DNA of 37,328 nt. It comes from Bacteroidota bacterium. Lineage in GTDB: Bacteria > Bacteroidota > Bacteroidia > Bacteroidales > UBA12481. Position numbers and translations under genes: made by a program. Shown here in pieces: positions 23,446 to 31,357 of the stretch. Location of the stretch: assembly GCA_018669475.1 (NCBI GenBank), contig JABHCC010000017.1:1-37328 (forward strand), read 5' to 3'. The notes under the pieces were generated by a model. The model worked only from the letters and a program-made list of their open reading frames with translations. It searched no databases and was not told where the DNA came from. The first letter of the stretch is position 1; each line of letters begins with the position of its first letter.

Positions 23446-26004
23446 ATGAAATCAAAACCATTCCTAACATTTGGCATAATAACATTCCTGGCATTTTTTA
23501 CTGTATCACAGGTGAATTGCCAGTATGGTTTCCATCTTGAAGATTACCTGGCTTTTGTAAACAATAACAAGCACCTGGAAGCACACCAACTCCTTTCAAG
23601 GCATGCTCCAATGAATGAATATTACTCTGCAGTCAATAATGGTACACCTCTTAAAAACTATTTGTACCTCGATTCTATCATTGAAAAGTATGAATTAACG
23701 CAAGATGAGCTGATGATGCTTTCTGAAAATCAGTTTCTGGTTACAGAAAGAATCAGTTACGGCAAAACGCCTACTGCAATGATCGATGTTTACAATAAGG
23801 ATTTACCTTTTTTCGTGTCGACCGATGCAATTCTTGATGCCTTGCATAATGCTTATTCATCAATTCTAATGGCAACTGAGGCAGAATTATTATACCCTAG
23901 GTTGATACGTATAATTAACACATTGTATGATTCTCTCCCTCAGCAAATAACTAAATATGGCTCGATATCAGGTATGGAGAAATCTCTTGAAGACCTTGAT
24001 CTGTTTGTTACTGTATTTAAAAATTTATCAAGTCCTGATTATTATCCGCCAAAACTTGTGTCAGAAGATAAGGTAAAGGAGATTTTAACAGCTATACAGG
24101 ATGAAAAATTTGTTTCCATCCTCCTCTTTACTGATTTTCCAAGGGCTATAGATTTCAGCCAGTTTACTGTGCGGGGCCATTATTCAAAAAGTGAGGAACT
24201 GACTACCTATTTCAAATGCATGATGTGGCTTGGACGTACGGAAATTGTGCTAGCCAATGCTCCTAAGGAATGGTATGCACGCGGATTTAACGAGGATGGA
24301 CTTAAAAGGCTGAATATGTTGGCCATGATGCTTAATGAATCGCTCGAATTGTCAAATGTTAAAGCCACATTGAATGAGATAGACGGTGTTATTGAAGCAT
24401 TGGTGGGAAAGAGCGATAACCTTCGTCCGGAGGACCTATCTGGCATTTTAAAAGACTTAGGGATAGAAAATGCCAGTGATTTATTGTCAGACGACCTGTT
24501 TAACACCTACCAGAAAGTACTTCTTAATTCCCCTGAATTCAATCAACAGATTTTATCGAGCTTTGTTATGGGTACTGAAGGATCAGAATTATCGACCATT
24601 CCAGTATCCTATTATCTCCTTGGACAGAGATATGTCATTGATTCCCACGTGTTTTCAAAGCTTGTTTATGATAATATTGTCTACCATGAGGAAAAAGTCT
24701 TCAGAATGATGCCTGATCCCCTGGATGCCATGTTCGTCCTGGGAAATGATAATGCTTTGCCCTTGCTGTCAGAGGAACTGGAGCAATGGCATTACTCTTC
24801 GCAACTGGCGGCAATGAGATATCTGGTTGAGGCCCATGAGCACTCCTTTTGGCATATTTCATTCTACAACGGCTGGCTGCAGTCGTTAAGGCTTTTGAAT
24901 CCGTACAAAGATCAGGATAACATGCCATTGTTTATGAAAACAGTGGCCTGGCAGCAGGAAAAGCTTAATACACAATTATCTAGCTGGGCCCAATTAAGAC
25001 ATGATAACATCTTATATGCCAAGCAATCCTATACGGGAGGCACTGGCTGCTCATTTCCCCACTCCTATGTTGAACCTTACCCTGACTTTTACCGACAAAT
25101 AGGCAATTTAGCAAGAAGAACTTCAGAAATAGAAATCTTTAGCCAGGTTCACAGTCGCTTTTCGGATCAAAATGCACAGGAATATTTTCAATTTCTGGGA
25201 ACTACTATGGATATGCTGGCTACTATAGCTCAGAAAGAGCTTGCTGGGGAAAACCTGAATAAAACTGAGACAGCCTTTCTTCAAGCTATGATACATCAGG
25301 TTTATGCAAGCTATGATGGCTGGTATATAAAACTACTATTCGGATCGAACGGCAAGGATACTCGATATACTGGCGATGATGATTACCTCGTCGCTGATGT
25401 CCATACCCAGCCTACCGATCGTTTCGGCATTACTGTAGGGAATGTGCTACATGTAGGCACAGGTAAAGTAAACCTGGGAATTTTTCTGGCTGAATCCCCT
25501 TCGGCTGGATTCCAACCTATGGCCTTTGTTGGACCCGTTTTGTCATATTATGAAAAAACCACCACTAATTTTCAAAGGCTGAATGATGAAACATGGGGTC
25601 AGATGGTCATCACTAATACACTTCCCGAACGTCCCGACTGGGTGAATGTTTATCTTGCTGATTCAATGGGTAACATGAGGCCTCCCGGAAGGGAACTGGC
25701 AGGATTACTGTATACCGGAATAGAGGAATGGGAAATTGACCAATCCCCCGAAACGGAGTTGTCAGTCTATCCAAACCCTGTATCAAATGAAATGGTTATT
25801 AAATGTTTTTTACAGGATAGGGATAAGATTCAGATTGGAGTTTACAGTTTAACGGGACAATTGGTCAATAGCATTTTCTCAGATGAAAAACCACCGGGTG
25901 ATAACGAAATCCATTGGAATGCCCAAAGCTTGCCTGGAGGGGTGTATTTTATCAGGCTAACTACCAAAAATGGATTAATACATTCGAAAATCGTCAAACA
26001 TTGA
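23446..26004 (+). CDS. Secreted DUF3160-domain protein with T9SS sorting tail
   Basis: The 852-residue protein has a signal peptide (to about residue 25, VNCQ) and the DUF3160 core seen in DLPFFVSTDAILDALHNAYSSI, a central LGQRYVIDSHVFSKLVYDNI block and SYTGGTGCSFPHSYVEPYPD. DUF3160 proteins are large secreted proteins of unknown function. The last 85 residues are a T9SS type A sorting domain (LSVYPNPVSNEMVIKC, IGVYSLTGQLV, PGGVYFIRL...). It is intact and stands alone. The ending indicates outer membrane secretion and surface attachment. Confidence 0.85.
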   Translation: MKSKPFLTFGIITFLAFFTVSQVNCQYGFHLEDYLAFVNNNKHLEAHQLLSRHAPMNEYYSAVNNGTPLKNYLYLDSIIEKYELTQDELMMLSENQFLVTERISYGKTPTAMIDVYNKDLPFFVSTDAILDALHNAYSSILMATEAELLYPRLIRIINTLYDSLPQQITKYGSISGMEKSLEDLDLFVTVFKNLSSPDYYPPKLVSEDKVKEILTAIQDEKFVSILLFTDFPRAIDFSQFTVRGHYSKSEELTTYFKCMMWLGRTEIVLANAPKEWYARGFNEDGLKRLNMLAMMLNESLELSNVKATLNEIDGVIEALVGKSDNLRPEDLSGILKDLGIENASDLLSDDLFNTYQKVLLNSPEFNQQILSSFVMGTEGSELSTIPVSYYLLGQRYVIDSHVFSKLVYDNIVYHEEKVFRMMPDPLDAMFVLGNDNALPLLSEELEQWHYSSQLAAMRYLVEAHEHSFWHISFYNGWLQSLRLLNPYKDQDNMPLFMKTVAWQQEKLNTQLSSWAQLRHDNILYAKQSYTGGTGCSFPHSYVEPYPDFYRQIGNLARRTSEIEIFSQVHSRFSDQNAQEYFQFLGTTMDMLATIAQKELAGENLNKTETAFLQAMIHQVYASYDGWYIKLLFGSNGKDTRYTGDDDYLVADVHTQPTDRFGITVGNVLHVGTGKVNLGIFLAESPSAGFQPMAFVGPVLSYYEKTTTNFQRLNDETWGQMVITNTLPERPDWVNVYLADSMGNMRPPGRELAGLLYTGIEEWEIDQSPETELSVYPNPVSNEMVIKCFLQDRDKIQIGVYSLTGQLVNSIFSDEKPPGDNEIHWNAQSLPGGVYFIRLTTKNGLIHSKIVKH

Positions 26005-26087
26005 CATTAAAACGGCAAGTTTATCAGAGAGAGTGGTCCAGTCTGCTTAGCGAATCCCGATTATTATACTTCAATAGGGTTCATATT

Positions 26088-26174
26088 ATGAAAACTAAAC
26101 TTTTTTTCATTACCCTGTTCATTGGATTTACTGCCTTTGGACAAGATTTTGTAATGACTTTTACCATAACTTGA
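26088..26174 (+). pseudogene. Truncated signal-peptide stump
   Basis: ATG 26088 starts MKTKLFFITLFIGFTAFGQD, a textbook signal peptide, but the frame ends after 28 residues at TGA. Nothing downstream continues it, because the cysteine desulfurase-like gene ends 74 bp on in the opposite direction. It is the front of a lost secreted-protein gene. Confidence 0.5.
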
Positions 26175-26247
26175 AATAGACTGCTTGAAGAATGATAGCT
26201 TTCATCACGTAGCCAAGATAATCTTTACTCTCCTGTGGATGAAGATC

Positions 26248-27399
26248 TTAACGAGGAATAGTAGCGATATCTGCAACAGCCTCAATGGCCTTATCGATAT
26301 GATCTTCAGTTGTAAACGGCCCAGCGCTAAGACGCACAGTGCCATGAATTTCCGTTGTTCCAAGAACTTCATGTACCAGAGGAGCACATTGCAATCCGGT
26401 TCGGCATGCAATATCATAATCAACATCAAGCATGGTTCCAACATCTCCTGATTCCCATCCTTCGAGGTTAAAGCTTAATAAGGGATTTTGATTTTCGACA
26501 TTTTCTGCACAATAGGTAGTGACTTTATCGATATTTTGCAGTCCGATACGTAGCTTATCCCATAGTGCCATCTCCTGATCATGAAGTTTCATGACTCCCT
26601 GTTCCAGAACCCATTTAGTTCCAGCATACAATCCTGCAACTCCAACTGTATTCATTGTTCCACATTCAAGAATGTAAGGAAACTCGTACAGATGTGTTTT
26701 TACAGCAGAGCGAACACCGGTCCCGCCAAATCTGGTCCCCTTAATTGGAACACCTTCCATAACATAAGAACCACCAATACCCGTTGGACCCATCAAACAC
26801 TTATGTCCGGTGAAAGCCAGGGCATCAATGTTCATTGCCTTCATATCGATTGGAATTGCTCCGGCACTCTGACTGGCATCAACAAAGAACAGTACGCCGG
26901 CTTCCTTACATATTTTGCCAATTTCAGAGATTGGCTGGATGGTACCGATAACATTAGAACAGTGATTCACAATAACAACCTTCGTATTCTTCTTGATCGC
27001 CTTTTTTATATCTTCAGGATCAACATAACCATGTGAATCAAAACCTACTCGATCAACCTCTGCAATACCGTCCATTTCCAAGTGATATACCGGTCTTAAT
27101 ACAGAATTATGCTCTACTTTTGTTGTAATTATATGATCTCCCTTTTCAACGATACCTTGAATCAACATGTTGAGAGAGTCTGATGCATTGTAACTGAAAG
27201 TCAATCTTTCAGAATCATCACCATTAAAGAACTTAGTTAATAATTTCCTGGTGTTTTGAATGATTTCTTCTGCTTCAAGCGCAGCATCAAACCCTGAACG
27301 TCCCGGGCTAACACCATTTTCTCGGTAAAACTGGTCCATGTATGTGTAAACAGCTTCAGGCTTTGGAAAAGATGTGGCGGAGTTATCTAAGTAAATCAT
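26248..27399 (-). CDS. Class V aminotransferase, cysteine desulfurase family
   Basis: The 383-residue PLP enzyme starts at ATG 27399 (MIYLDNSATSFPKPEAVYTYM); upstream codons in the same frame lack a family match. H97 (KVEHNS), D174 (VDASQSAG) and K200 (FTGHKCLMGPTG) are the PLP-binding residues, and C338 in RTGLQCAPLVHEVLG is the active-site Cys of TIGR01977-type cysteine desulfurases, which make persulfide sulfur from cysteine. It starts 25 bp after the Fe-S protein gene and is last in the DsrC operon, so it may feed persulfide to DsrC or a related carrier. Whether it is a desulfurase or a selenocysteine-type lyase is not decidable. Confidence 0.85.
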   Translation of the reverse strand: MIYLDNSATSFPKPEAVYTYMDQFYRENGVSPGRSGFDAALEAEEIIQNTRKLLTKFFNGDDSERLTFSYNASDSLNMLIQGIVEKGDHIITTKVEHNSVLRPVYHLEMDGIAEVDRVGFDSHGYVDPEDIKKAIKKNTKVVIVNHCSNVIGTIQPISEIGKICKEAGVLFFVDASQSAGAIPIDMKAMNIDALAFTGHKCLMGPTGIGGSYVMEGVPIKGTRFGGTGVRSAVKTHLYEFPYILECGTMNTVGVAGLYAGTKWVLEQGVMKLHDQEMALWDKLRIGLQNIDKVTTYCAENVENQNPLLSFNLEGWESGDVGTMLDVDYDIACRTGLQCAPLVHEVLGTTEIHGTVRLSAGPFTTEDHIDKAIEAVADIATIPR

Positions 27400-27424
27400 G
27401 GTAAAAGTTGTTAGTCTTAAGTTA

Positions 27425-28759
27425 TTAGTCTTGTATTCGGTTTTTGTCTTCACTATTTATAACAATGGAATCAGCAACGATCTCGGCTAGTGTCTTGATT
27501 TGTACGTTTAGCTTGAAAGCATGATTAATCTGAATGAGTTGATCGACACAGTTATGACACGGTGTTGCTACTATTGTGGCTCCCGTTTTTCTTATTTGTT
27601 CGGCTTTGAGCTCGCCCATTTTCATACGCCGTTCATTGTATTCACTCATGGCTAAATGTCCGCCACCGCCACCGCAACAGAAACTTTCGGTACCGTGGGG
27701 GGTCATTTCTACAAAATTTTTGACTGTTTTGCTCAGGATATATCTTTGTTCATCTATCACACCGCCCCCTCTGACTAAGTTACATGGATCATGTAATGTC
27801 ACCACTTCTTCGATCAGATTTGGATCAGTTTTTATCCGACCATCCCGTAAATATTCAGCTAAAAGTTCAACGGAGGTCAATACATTATAGTCCAGCTTCT
27901 TGTCCAGATAATTAGGCGCCTCCCAACGGAAAGATCGCGATCCATGACCACATTCAGCCAATACACATTCTTCTGCCTTCAGTTCCTCCATTTCATCATC
28001 CAATCGCTTTGCTATAATTTTGGCATGCTCAGGATTACCAGAAAAGTATGCATAGTTGGTTACATCGTACATTTTGGTTGACAGAGTCCAGCTTTCTTTG
28101 GCCACGTGAAATACCTTAGCCATGGCAGATATTGACAGGGGAAAGAATTTTGGTTCTCTGGGATTCAGTGTATACAAGTATTTTTTTTCAATTTCATTTA
28201 GTGGAATTTTGGCTGTTTCATCCTCTAAATCGTCCTGAAGGTCCTCTTCCAACCATTCCAGTGTATCAACAAATTCTTCAGTTGGAATAGCCATATTGTT
28301 CCCAGTATTGAGGGCAGAGTCTACCGTTGATTGAAGAGTTGAAGGAACCTTGTCCATATTGGCAAGCATTGTTCTACCGGTTCTAACCAGATATTCAATA
28401 TCTACTCCGATTGAACAATGGATATTGCATCGTCCGCACATTGTACATGCCCCAAATAATTGATCGACCATCTCTTCAACAAGTTCATCATCAATAGCTT
28501 TTGCACTAACTAACCCAGGAAATAATTTGCCAGAGAAAGTACAGTACTTCTTGTATATAGAAGCTACAAGATCCACCTTATGTGCAGGTGTGAGTTTTTC
28601 GTCTTTTGTTGCCAGAAAGACCGGACAACTGGTTGCACATAAACCACAATGTACGCAACTGTTAAGGGCAGTTAATAATTTACCGTCGATGTTGTCAAAT
28701 ACGGTTAGGCCTTTGGTTATTTGTTGGTCTGTGATCGTATTACCCATATTGTTTATCAA
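27425..28759 (-). CDS. DsrK/HdrD-like iron-sulfur protein
   Basis: The 444-residue protein has two ferredoxin-type 4Fe-4S clusters (C35-C38-C41-C45 and C105-C108-C111-C115), followed by CCG domains: LHDPCNLVRGG, then FCCGGGGGH, and ATPCHNC. This is the heterodisulfide-reductase D/DsrK layout, where the CCG-bound cluster reduces a protein disulfide. No membrane helix. Gene order DsrC-cytochrome b-HdrD-like matches the DsrMK core that reoxidises or reduces DsrC in sulfate reducers. It is a soluble subunit paired with the b-type anchor upstream (24 bp gap). Function as a DsrC reductase is inferred. Confidence 0.8.
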   Translation of the reverse strand: MINNMGNTITDQQITKGLTVFDNIDGKLLTALNSCVHCGLCATSCPVFLATKDEKLTPAHKVDLVASIYKKYCTFSGKLFPGLVSAKAIDDELVEEMVDQLFGACTMCGRCNIHCSIGVDIEYLVRTGRTMLANMDKVPSTLQSTVDSALNTGNNMAIPTEEFVDTLEWLEEDLQDDLEDETAKIPLNEIEKKYLYTLNPREPKFFPLSISAMAKVFHVAKESWTLSTKMYDVTNYAYFSGNPEHAKIIAKRLDDEMEELKAEECVLAECGHGSRSFRWEAPNYLDKKLDYNVLTSVELLAEYLRDGRIKTDPNLIEEVVTLHDPCNLVRGGGVIDEQRYILSKTVKNFVEMTPHGTESFCCGGGGGHLAMSEYNERRMKMGELKAEQIRKTGATIVATPCHNCVDQLIQINHAFKLNVQIKTLAEIVADSIVINSEDKNRIQD

Positions 28760-28783
28760 ATTTCAAGTCTCTACCTATCTTTT

Positions 28784-29398
28784 TTATTTCCAGACCCCAC
28801 GATATCCGTAAAACCATCCCAGATGGTATCTGGCTGCGAAGAAATATACAATATGCCTCAATTTCCCTACTGGTATATATAATAGCAGAAGGCTTACTAT
28901 CAAGCAATAAGCCATGTCCGGAATCCAGTTCATGACTACTAATGCTGTGGCAATCTGAAAAATTGTAACCAAAAAATTCGATATATAATCATCTGGGTTA
29001 GACAGGCTTCTCAATCCTGACTTTACCATCCGTTTAATTAGTATTCCAAATCCGCTTAGACTTGTTAGTGCGATAAAACCCAGGAATGCTACTTTGAGGA
29101 AGTTGGAATAGCTTATTGAGAAAAAACTTAGAATCAGTAAGAATAGGCAGAGGAATGTGCCGAAATGATATAGCAATCCGGCAGAATAGGTTGGCAGGTG
29201 GAGATAGGCTGATTCCTTTCTCTTTGGACTCATGGCCCGTGTCATTGAATAGGCTACCCCCTTCAGGGGATTTCCCGCAGGCTTTGCATAATCTTTGGCA
29301 TTGCCTTTTTTGATTAGGGAGAACAGGATATTAATGCAGCCCAAGGCACAAATTCCCAGGGTAGCAAGCAAAAGAATTTTGTACCAGATCATAATCAT
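28784..29398 (-). CDS. NarI/DsrM-like cytochrome b membrane anchor
   Basis: The 204-residue protein has five hydrophobic segments. The candidate haem ligands are H67 (AYLHLP), H78 (GLLYHFGTF) and the C-terminal H182 and H192 (VGKLRHIVYFFAARYHLGWF). The end ...FYGYRGVW is the usual tail of NarI/DsrM-type quinol-oxidising cytochromes b. It is shorter than DsrM. It lies between DsrC (9 bp upstream) and the HdrD-like gene and should exchange electrons between the quinone pool and the Fe-S partner. Confidence 0.75.
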   Translation of the reverse strand: MIMIWYKILLLATLGICALGCINILFSLIKKGNAKDYAKPAGNPLKGVAYSMTRAMSPKRKESAYLHLPTYSAGLLYHFGTFLCLFLLILSFFSISYSNFLKVAFLGFIALTSLSGFGILIKRMVKSGLRSLSNPDDYISNFLVTIFQIATALVVMNWIPDMAYCLIVSLLLLYIPVGKLRHIVYFFAARYHLGWFYGYRGVWK

Positions 29399-29407
29399 CG
29401 ATTTTGC

Positions 29408-29725
29408 TTAGACGCAACCGTCTGGTTTTGGAAGTCCGGCAACACGACAAGCACCTCTGGCTGGTCCGAGTGGGAATAACTGGTATATTTCACGGAGTTT
29501 GACACCGGTTTCCTTGCAGATGACCCTAACCATGGGAGCCATATCTTTCTCTTCCCAGTTTTTGCGAATAACATTTACTATTGCCCAATGCTTTTTGTTC
29601 ATTTCTTCAATGCCATCGTATTTGGCTATCAGGCGAGCAACTTCTTCATCCCATTCTCTTGGATTGATTAAAAATCCATCACCATCCATGTCAAATGTTC
29701 TTCCGTCAATTTCAATTGTGGCCAT
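29408..29725 (-). CDS. dsrC: DsrC/TusE-family sulfur carrier with both C-terminal cysteines
   Basis: The 105-residue protein has the family core (IDGRTFDMDGDGFLINPREW, RKNWEEKDMAPMVRVICKETG) and ends GACRVAGLPKPDGCV. Both redox cysteines (C93 and the penultimate C104) are there, which marks it as DsrC proper; TusE keeps only the last. DsrC carries sulfur as a persulfide or trisulfide between sulfur enzymes and a membrane reductase. No dsrA or dsrB is in the window. Its operon partners point to a DsrC-reducing complex. The family call is very firm; the sulfur source is not. Confidence 0.9.
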   Translation of the reverse strand: MATIEIDGRTFDMDGDGFLINPREWDEEVARLIAKYDGIEEMNKKHWAIVNVIRKNWEEKDMAPMVRVICKETGVKLREIYQLFPLGPARGACRVAGLPKPDGCV

Positions 29726-29743
29726 AAAGTTTCCTTTTTTGGT

Positions 29744-29980
29744 TTAGTGAGAGTCAAACTCATCAATTATTTCATCTACAGTGAGACAAGCGTCTGGCAA
29801 GACAAAATCAGGGCAAAAGCCAAGGATAGATTTTGTTTGGAATCTCTTACATGTTTCCCATTTATGATCTTGGGAGATACAAAATTGTTCCATAAAGAAA
29901 TTCCTTAGTGCTGAAGTTGAGAAAGTACAATCATCTTGGATCAGCTTGCAAGTAGGCTTATTTGGACAAAATATATCCAT
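29744..29980 (-). CDS. Small Cys-rich protein at the head of the DsrC operon
   Basis: The 78-residue protein has no signal or membrane helix. Seven cysteines are spread as C5, C11, C18, C34, C44, C56 and C64 (FCPNKPTCKLIQDDC, QFCISQDHKWETC, GFCPDF, PDACLT). This suggests an Fe-S or zinc site, or a thiol carrier. I do not recognise a family. It lies 18 bp before DsrC and so is probably co-expressed. Its promoter region holds nested inverted repeats at 30027-30059. A conserved partner of DsrC-DsrMK-like operons in this phylum would be a natural hypothesis. Confidence 0.65.
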   Translation of the reverse strand: MDIFCPNKPTCKLIQDDCTFSTSALRNFFMEQFCISQDHKWETCKRFQTKSILGFCPDFVLPDACLTVDEIIDEFDSH

Positions 29981-30026
29981 TAATCGATGGATGAGTTGAG
30001 TTATTTGGCTTGCTAATATATATACT

Positions 30027-30059
30027 TCATCGTGAAAATTACGATGATTAACGTAATTT
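30027..30059. promoter_or_regulatory. Nested inverted repeats before the DsrC operon
   Basis: TCATCGT (30027-30033) pairs with ACGATGA (30041-30047), and AAATTACG (30036-30043) pairs with CGTAATTT (30052-30059). The two dyads share the middle ACGA. They lie 47-80 bp upstream of the small Cys-rich gene's ATG. The broken Crp/Fnr gene just behind suggests a lost or replaced regulator. Confidence 0.5.
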
Positions 30060-30079
30060 ATACGATATCAACACGCAAC

Positions 30080-30343
30080 TTACTTAAGTGCTTGTTTTTC
30101 TGTGTTTATCGGACTTTGGATAGACTCAATTTGCAACAGGCACTCTCCAATCCTTTGTTTTATTGACTTTGAAGAAAGATTGCTAATCAGATTTTGAAGT
30201 AAAAATGTTTCTTCAGCAATTTGCTTCAGGTATGCTTCTGATAATATAGGAGACCCTTTAAGAACAGGAATGAATACATTGCCATCAAGAAAGCACACAC
30301 GAACATCATTTAGGGCAATGGCGGTTGTCCAAGGGACAAGTAC
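30080..30343 (-). pseudogene. Crp/Fnr regulator relic
   Basis: The minus strand reads TTAIALNDVRVCFLDGNVFI, then a helix SEAYLKQIAEETFLLQN and NLSSKSIKQRIGECLLQIES, which are the last beta strand, the long dimer helix and the start of the hinge of Crp/Fnr regulators. A stop (30344-30346) cuts off most of the cAMP-binding fold, and the DNA-binding helix-turn-helix is missing after ...TEKQALK. It is a double truncation. A short Met-started frame 30344-30420 is not obviously part of the domain. Confidence 0.6.
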
Positions 30344-30492
30344 CTAACTGTCTTGCAGATTGACAGTTCGATCTTGTGTTTTTTCTTTGTTAGCCTGTAA
30401 GTCTTTAATTTTCATTCCGTTAGATCATTTGCATTCCGACTCAAAACAATGGAGGCTGGGTAGATGGGCTGGAAAACAAAACTTACTCAAGT

Positions 30493-31134
30493 CTAACCAT
30501 TTAATTGTTGCCGCTTCTCTATATCATTCTCGATGTGCCGCAGTATATCCAAAAGTAAAAATAGTAGAGTATGTTCTTCGGATAAATTTGCAGTATTTAA
30601 ATTGTATATCTCCTTCCAAATCCCCTTTAATACTGCACCTGTGATTATCTGATCACCGAGTGTAAGATCATAGACCTCTTTCCCAAGATCCTCTATCATT
30701 GTTCCGGTAATATATTCATCACCGTATCGCAATTCATAGGTTCTTTTCAACACACCATATTTGATCACACCAGATAATTCCTGATCCCCCATAAGGAAGT
30801 TTACTGAATCCTTCATAAGGTAATGTTTCCAAATGCCTTTGATAGGCATGCCATCAAACTCTGCTTCGATTTTGTGTCTGAAAGGGACATATTTAATGTC
30901 GCCAAAGAAGTTCTTAGAACCGATAAAGAAGTCCAGGTAATACACAAATGGTGCCTCTTTGATTTCACCATCGATCTGTTGCCCTTCTACCGTTAGGCTT
31001 ATGCTTGAACAAAATGGAACTATTTTTTTGGATCCGGTAAAATTGCAATTGGAATCCAGATCATCCAGGGTAGCACATCCCGAAAGCAATAAGATAGCAA
31101 CTACCGCAATTGGAGTGAAAGTAAACTTTTTCAT
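30493..31134 (-). CDS. Lipoprotein with about six 20-24-residue internal repeats
   Basis: The 213-residue protein has a lipobox LLSGC (Cys at residue 19). From about residue 48 to 185 I see repeats built around a G-x-x-h-x-G-x-I/V core followed by K-x-x-Y/V and a hydrophobic tail: TVEGQQIDGEIKEAPFVYYL, IGSKNFFGDIKYVPFRHKIE, FDGMPIKGIWKHYLMKDSVN, LMGDQELSGVIKYGVLKRTY, RYGDEYITGTMIEDLGKEVY and TLGDQIITGAVLKGIWKEIY. This implies a beta-solenoid or hairpin-stack fold. I do not recognise the family; function unknown. It is a single gene. Confidence 0.7.
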   Translation of the reverse strand: MKKFTFTPIAVVAILLLSGCATLDDLDSNCNFTGSKKIVPFCSSISLTVEGQQIDGEIKEAPFVYYLDFFIGSKNFFGDIKYVPFRHKIEAEFDGMPIKGIWKHYLMKDSVNFLMGDQELSGVIKYGVLKRTYELRYGDEYITGTMIEDLGKEVYDLTLGDQIITGAVLKGIWKEIYNLNTANLSEEHTLLFLLLDILRHIENDIEKRQQLNG

Positions 31135-31357
31135 GAGGCTTCAATTATAGGGATTATACGCAAATGTGGTGCCAAAAACGAGGGCATTCAACTTCAAATA
31201 GTTTGGGGCTGGATACTAGGATATTTATGCATCTGGCCAGCCTCATCAACAAAAAGATAAACCAGGCTGAGCCATATTCTATCAGACTTTATTTTGGTGA
31301 GCTGTGGAAAAAATTTTCTTCATAACAATCTGATTCATCTATTGGTTCAGAATACGA

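Noticed and set aside
27400-27453. Extended start of the desulfurase gene
   Set aside because: It would run into the Fe-S gene's end with no family similarity; MIYLDNSATSF is the normal start.
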